Source: a virus. From it: a stretch of 21,868 nucleotides of DNA. Location: positions 1 to 21,868 of the IMG/VR virus record IMGVR_UViG_3300009152_000021; one strand, given 5' to 3'. Shown piece by piece: positions 19,588-21,868 of the stretch. Position 1 is the stretch's first letter. Each line of letters begins with the position of its first letter. A program made the position numbers and the translations under genes. The notes under the pieces were generated by a model. That model worked only from the letters and a program-made list of their open reading frames with translations, searched no databases and was not told the DNA's origin.

Positions 19588-20838
19588 CTAATAGGCCAAA
19601 GAATCTTGATCCAAAATTCCATCAACGGTAGAGTCTAGCAAAAAACCTACGGCAAAAGGCTGAGCGCAACTAAAAGTGACCATAAAAGTTTTAGGTGTTA
19701 TTTGATAAGTTAAACCGGCTATAACTGAATCTGTAACCACATTACCTGCCGGCAAGGTTTGGGTTACCTCTATTGGGTCAAATATATCTAAGTTTAAAGC
19801 GGCCACAACCCGGCTAGGATCATTTGAGCCATAGGCATCTACGGTTAATGAATTAAGTTGGATATTAACGCCTTGTTCTTTTCGGGATGCAATAATTGTT
19901 TTGGCTTGATTTAAAGCATCTGCCTCTGTTTGCATAATGCCGCCTCTAACCCGGCTATGCTGAAAATAATCATCAATGCTTGCAGTATCGCTAGCAGTTT
20001 GCCCGGTCAATCCACTGGGCGTAACTGTAACTTTATTGATCATTTGATAATCTGAAATATCAAACTCTACTGCCTGATAGGTAATATCACCTGATCCTGG
20101 CACATCACTAAATTTTGTAACTGCGCCACCTTCTGCAACTATGATGTCATTGCGTGAGTAAAATTTGGCATACCCTCTTTGATCCATCCAAAAAGCCCCC
20201 AGGTCTGTGGCTTCTGTAATTTGGCAGGCCGCTAACAATGATCTTGATGACCCATCATCTGCCTGTACCGTAGTGGTTGCAGTGGTTGAAATATCACGCA
20301 TACCACCTGGCCAATCTCCTGAATCTAACAAACTTGTAATTCTTTGTGCAGTAGTTTGCCCGGCTGTGCCGCCGCTTATAGAAGTGATAGTAGTTAAATT
20401 TAATAACTGAAATCCATCCACGCAAGATAATGTTACATAGGCTGGATCAAACCCAGTAGGGCTTTGGTAATTCCATTCTTGTACATAAAAAGAACCTAAG
20501 TTATATGTTGTGCCTGAGTATGTGGCTGTAAAGCGAATCTTACGCATTGGTTTAATCTTGCCGTATAAACTTGATCCAGTATTGGCAGGATTAAATTGAC
20601 CTGTTTCATCTACAAAAGTTATGCGTGCAGTGCCACCCGTAAAAGAATCTGATGATCTATTAAACGCCCGGCGAATATAGCATTGAGTTACATAGGGTGT
20701 TATATCAACTGTATCTGCCGCCGCCGTACCCAATATTGCTACATCAAGTGGGGTTGCAGGGTTATCTAATACTAACGCTGGATCAAAACTTGCGCCGTTA
20801 CTAAAATCAATTTCTGCTTTAAATATAGCGGCTGACAT
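19588..20838 (-). CDS. Tail hub / minor tail protein
   Basis: This 416-residue protein starts at ATG 20838, coupled to the tape-measure stop as TAATG. Its N-terminal part (FKAEIDFSNGASFDPALVLD, ITPYVTQCYIRRAFNR, TARITFVDETGQFNP) matches the distal tail/hub proteins of actinophage siphoviruses that assemble around the tape-measure end and hold the fibres. The middle has FYVQEWNYQSP and TLSCVDGFQLLN, typical of the hub beta domain, and the C-terminal half alternates strand with short helix and ends in LLDSTVDGILDQDSLAY. No peptidase or lysozyme motif is visible. Position after the tape measure and before the fibre genes supports it. Confidence 0.78.
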   Translation of the reverse strand: MSAAIFKAEIDFSNGASFDPALVLDNPATPLDVAILGTAAADTVDITPYVTQCYIRRAFNRSSDSFTGGTARITFVDETGQFNPANTGSSLYGKIKPMRKIRFTATYSGTTYNLGSFYVQEWNYQSPTGFDPAYVTLSCVDGFQLLNLTTITSISGGTAGQTTAQRITSLLDSGDWPGGMRDISTTATTTVQADDGSSRSLLAACQITEATDLGAFWMDQRGYAKFYSRNDIIVAEGGAVTKFSDVPGSGDITYQAVEFDISDYQMINKVTVTPSGLTGQTASDTASIDDYFQHSRVRGGIMQTEADALNQAKTIIASRKEQGVNIQLNSLTVDAYGSNDPSRVVAALNLDIFDPIEVTQTLPAGNVVTDSVIAGLTYQITPKTFMVTFSCAQPFAVGFLLDSTVDGILDQDSLAY

Positions 20839-21868
20839 TATCTACCTAAGTTAGTTAATTGAGTAACCGCACCTGATCTGTTTAAATTGTACAAAGCATC
20901 TTGAATTACAGATTGCAATTCACCTTCTGATATAACTGATCCGGCTACATTTATATTTACTGTTGTGCCAAAACCACCCATTTTATCTAAAGGTATAACT
21001 GCCTCTGCGCCTGATTCTCCAATCAAAGCATTAGTTGGTGAAGTTACGATACCGCCTTCTGCCATTGCAACACGGCGGCCACCTGTTAATGGATCAATGT
21101 TTGGATTAGCGGCAAAATAAGCATCTGCCTGCGCTTGTAGTCTTGCAGAAGAAGCGGCCAATCCTGCCGCCGCACCTGATGGGATACCCATTGCAATGTT
21201 TTGCGCTGTTAAATCTGATGCTATTTGACGGTATTTATTTTCAGCCGAAACTGATGTACCACCGGATGTAGGCGCAGTTACCTGACCCATTAACCCAATC
21301 ATTTTGCGTATCTCATCATTGGCTACCATTAGTTTTTGAATATAAAGCAAAACTTCAGTATTTGTTATTCCCCACTTTTTGCTAAGCATGTCAATTTCAC
21401 CTGTGGTTATTTGGCCATCTTCAATAACTTTTAAAATGTCTGCATAGCGTTGTGCCTCATTAACTGCGGCGGCTGTGCCATCTGATAACTTCTGCAAAAT
21501 CTTTACACGCAGTTCATCTTCGGCTGATAACTTGCGTGTTAAAGCCGCTTGTAAATTGATTTTGTCAAGGTCAAACATAGCCGACAATGCGGCTTTCTTT
21601 TTATCTAATTCTTCCTGTGCGCGTTTTTCAGATGTTAATTTTTTCTCTCTTGCCAATATATCGGCCTGTATTTTTGCCAACATTTCAGCATAGGTTAATT
21701 GTTTCTTTGATTTTTTATTTTGATTTTCTTTAATTATTATTTCATCATAAGATAAGCCTGCTAAACCTTTTTCTTGCAGAAGTCTTTTATTTCTTATATC
21801 AATGCCGCGCTGTTCTATTTCTTGTAATGTTGTGCTTTCACCTACTAGGGTTTCTAAGGTAACAAGCG
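20838..21868 (-). CDS. Tail tape-measure protein, C-terminal part
   Basis: This is the second half of the gene that starts at 937. It enters at the right-hand edge and stops with TAA at 20840-20838. The stop overlaps the ATG of the next gene as TAATG, which suggests translational coupling. An internal ATG at 21683 is in frame, but the reading frame is open well upstream of it, so it is not the real start. The region just before it is very Lys-rich (KENQNKKSKK), followed by long charged helix (residues such as ILAREKKLTSEKRAQEELDK), which looks like coiled coil. The C-terminus has a Gly/Ala-rich segment and ends in a short hydrophobic and polar domain. This matches tape-measure C-termini in general, although I cannot name a subfamily. 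Confidence 0.88.
   Translation of the reverse strand, partial: LVTLETLVGESTTLQEIEQRGIDIRNKRLLQEKGLAGLSYDEIIIKENQNKKSKKQLTYAEMLAKIQADILAREKKLTSEKRAQEELDKKKAALSAMFDLDKINLQAALTRKLSAEDELRVKILQKLSDGTAAAVNEAQRYADILKVIEDGQITTGEIDMLSKKWGITNTEVLLYIQKLMVANDEIRKMIGLMGQVTAPTSGGTSVSAENKYRQIASDLTAQNIAMGIPSGAAAGLAASSARLQAQADAYFAANPNIDPLTGGRRVAMAEGGIVTSPTNALIGESGAEAVIPLDKMGGFGTTVNINVAGSVISEGELQSVIQDALYNLNRSGAVTQLTNLGR
21746..21868. repeat. Terminal direct repeat, copy B
   Basis: This is the second copy of bases 1-123, with every base matching. It marks the point where the molecule closes on itself. A natural direct terminal repeat would rarely sit in the middle of a tail gene, so I treat it as redundancy and not as a biological element. 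Confidence 0.95.

Overview
The window is essentially one complete small tailed-phage (siphovirus) genome. Bases 1-123 recur exactly at 21746-21868. Joining the two ends puts the tape-measure gene in a single uninterrupted frame, so the genome is a closed or circularly permuted molecule of 21,745 bp that happens to be cut inside that gene. Every gene I can support lies on the minus strand, so transcription runs from high to low coordinates around the circle. The sequence looks AT-rich (judged by eye, not computed). The host is probably an actinobacterium: the HK97-type head genes, the M15 endolysin, the Rpf/SLT-like transglycosylase, the one-TM coiled-coil holin and two GlxR/CRP-like operator sequences all fit. 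An AT-rich aquatic lineage is my guess, not something the sequence proves. I see no integrase, repressor, tRNA, CRISPR array or transposon, so a lytic lifestyle is the simplest reading.

Layout in transcription order. (1) Packaging and head, 9001-2848: HNH endonuclease, small and large terminase, a 48-residue membrane protein, portal, HK97 protease, a 78-residue small protein, major capsid protein and a head-tail connector. (2) Tail, 2851-937 and across the ends to 17047: tail terminator, major tail protein, tail-assembly chaperone pair gpG/gpGT with a clear -1 frameshift signal, a 213-residue protein, the 614-residue tape measure, a tail hub protein, and then fibre-type proteins including a duplicated glycine-rich adhesin-like protein. 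(3) Lysis, 17068-16204: M15 peptidase endolysin and two holin-like membrane proteins. (4) Sugar metabolism, 16182-14624: a glycosyltransferase and a nucleotide-sugar epimerase, with a second glycosyltransferase at 10095-9346. (5) DNA metabolism, 14354-10595: metallophosphoesterase, several small unknown genes, a stand-alone prim-pol domain, an Erf/Rad52-like protein, a zinc ribbon, a PD-(D/E)xK nuclease and a 33-residue zinc-knuckle peptide. (6) A transglycosylase, a glycosyltransferase and a small virion-type protein (10541-9111) lead back to the HNH/terminase genes.

Most genes overlap or touch (ATGA, TAATG), with SD motifs inside the preceding gene. Non-coding sequence is therefore scarce. 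The real gaps are 13493-13589, 10542-10594, 9002-9110, 4947-5027 and 3472-3587. The first two each carry a near-identical 16-bp palindromic site, TGTGATCTACAYCACM, that fits the actinobacterial GlxR consensus TGTGANNTANNTCACA. This suggests the phage ties two of its transcription units to the host cAMP-responsive regulator. The third gap holds a GC-rich block next to the HNH and terminase genes that is the best candidate for a packaging (cos/pac) site.
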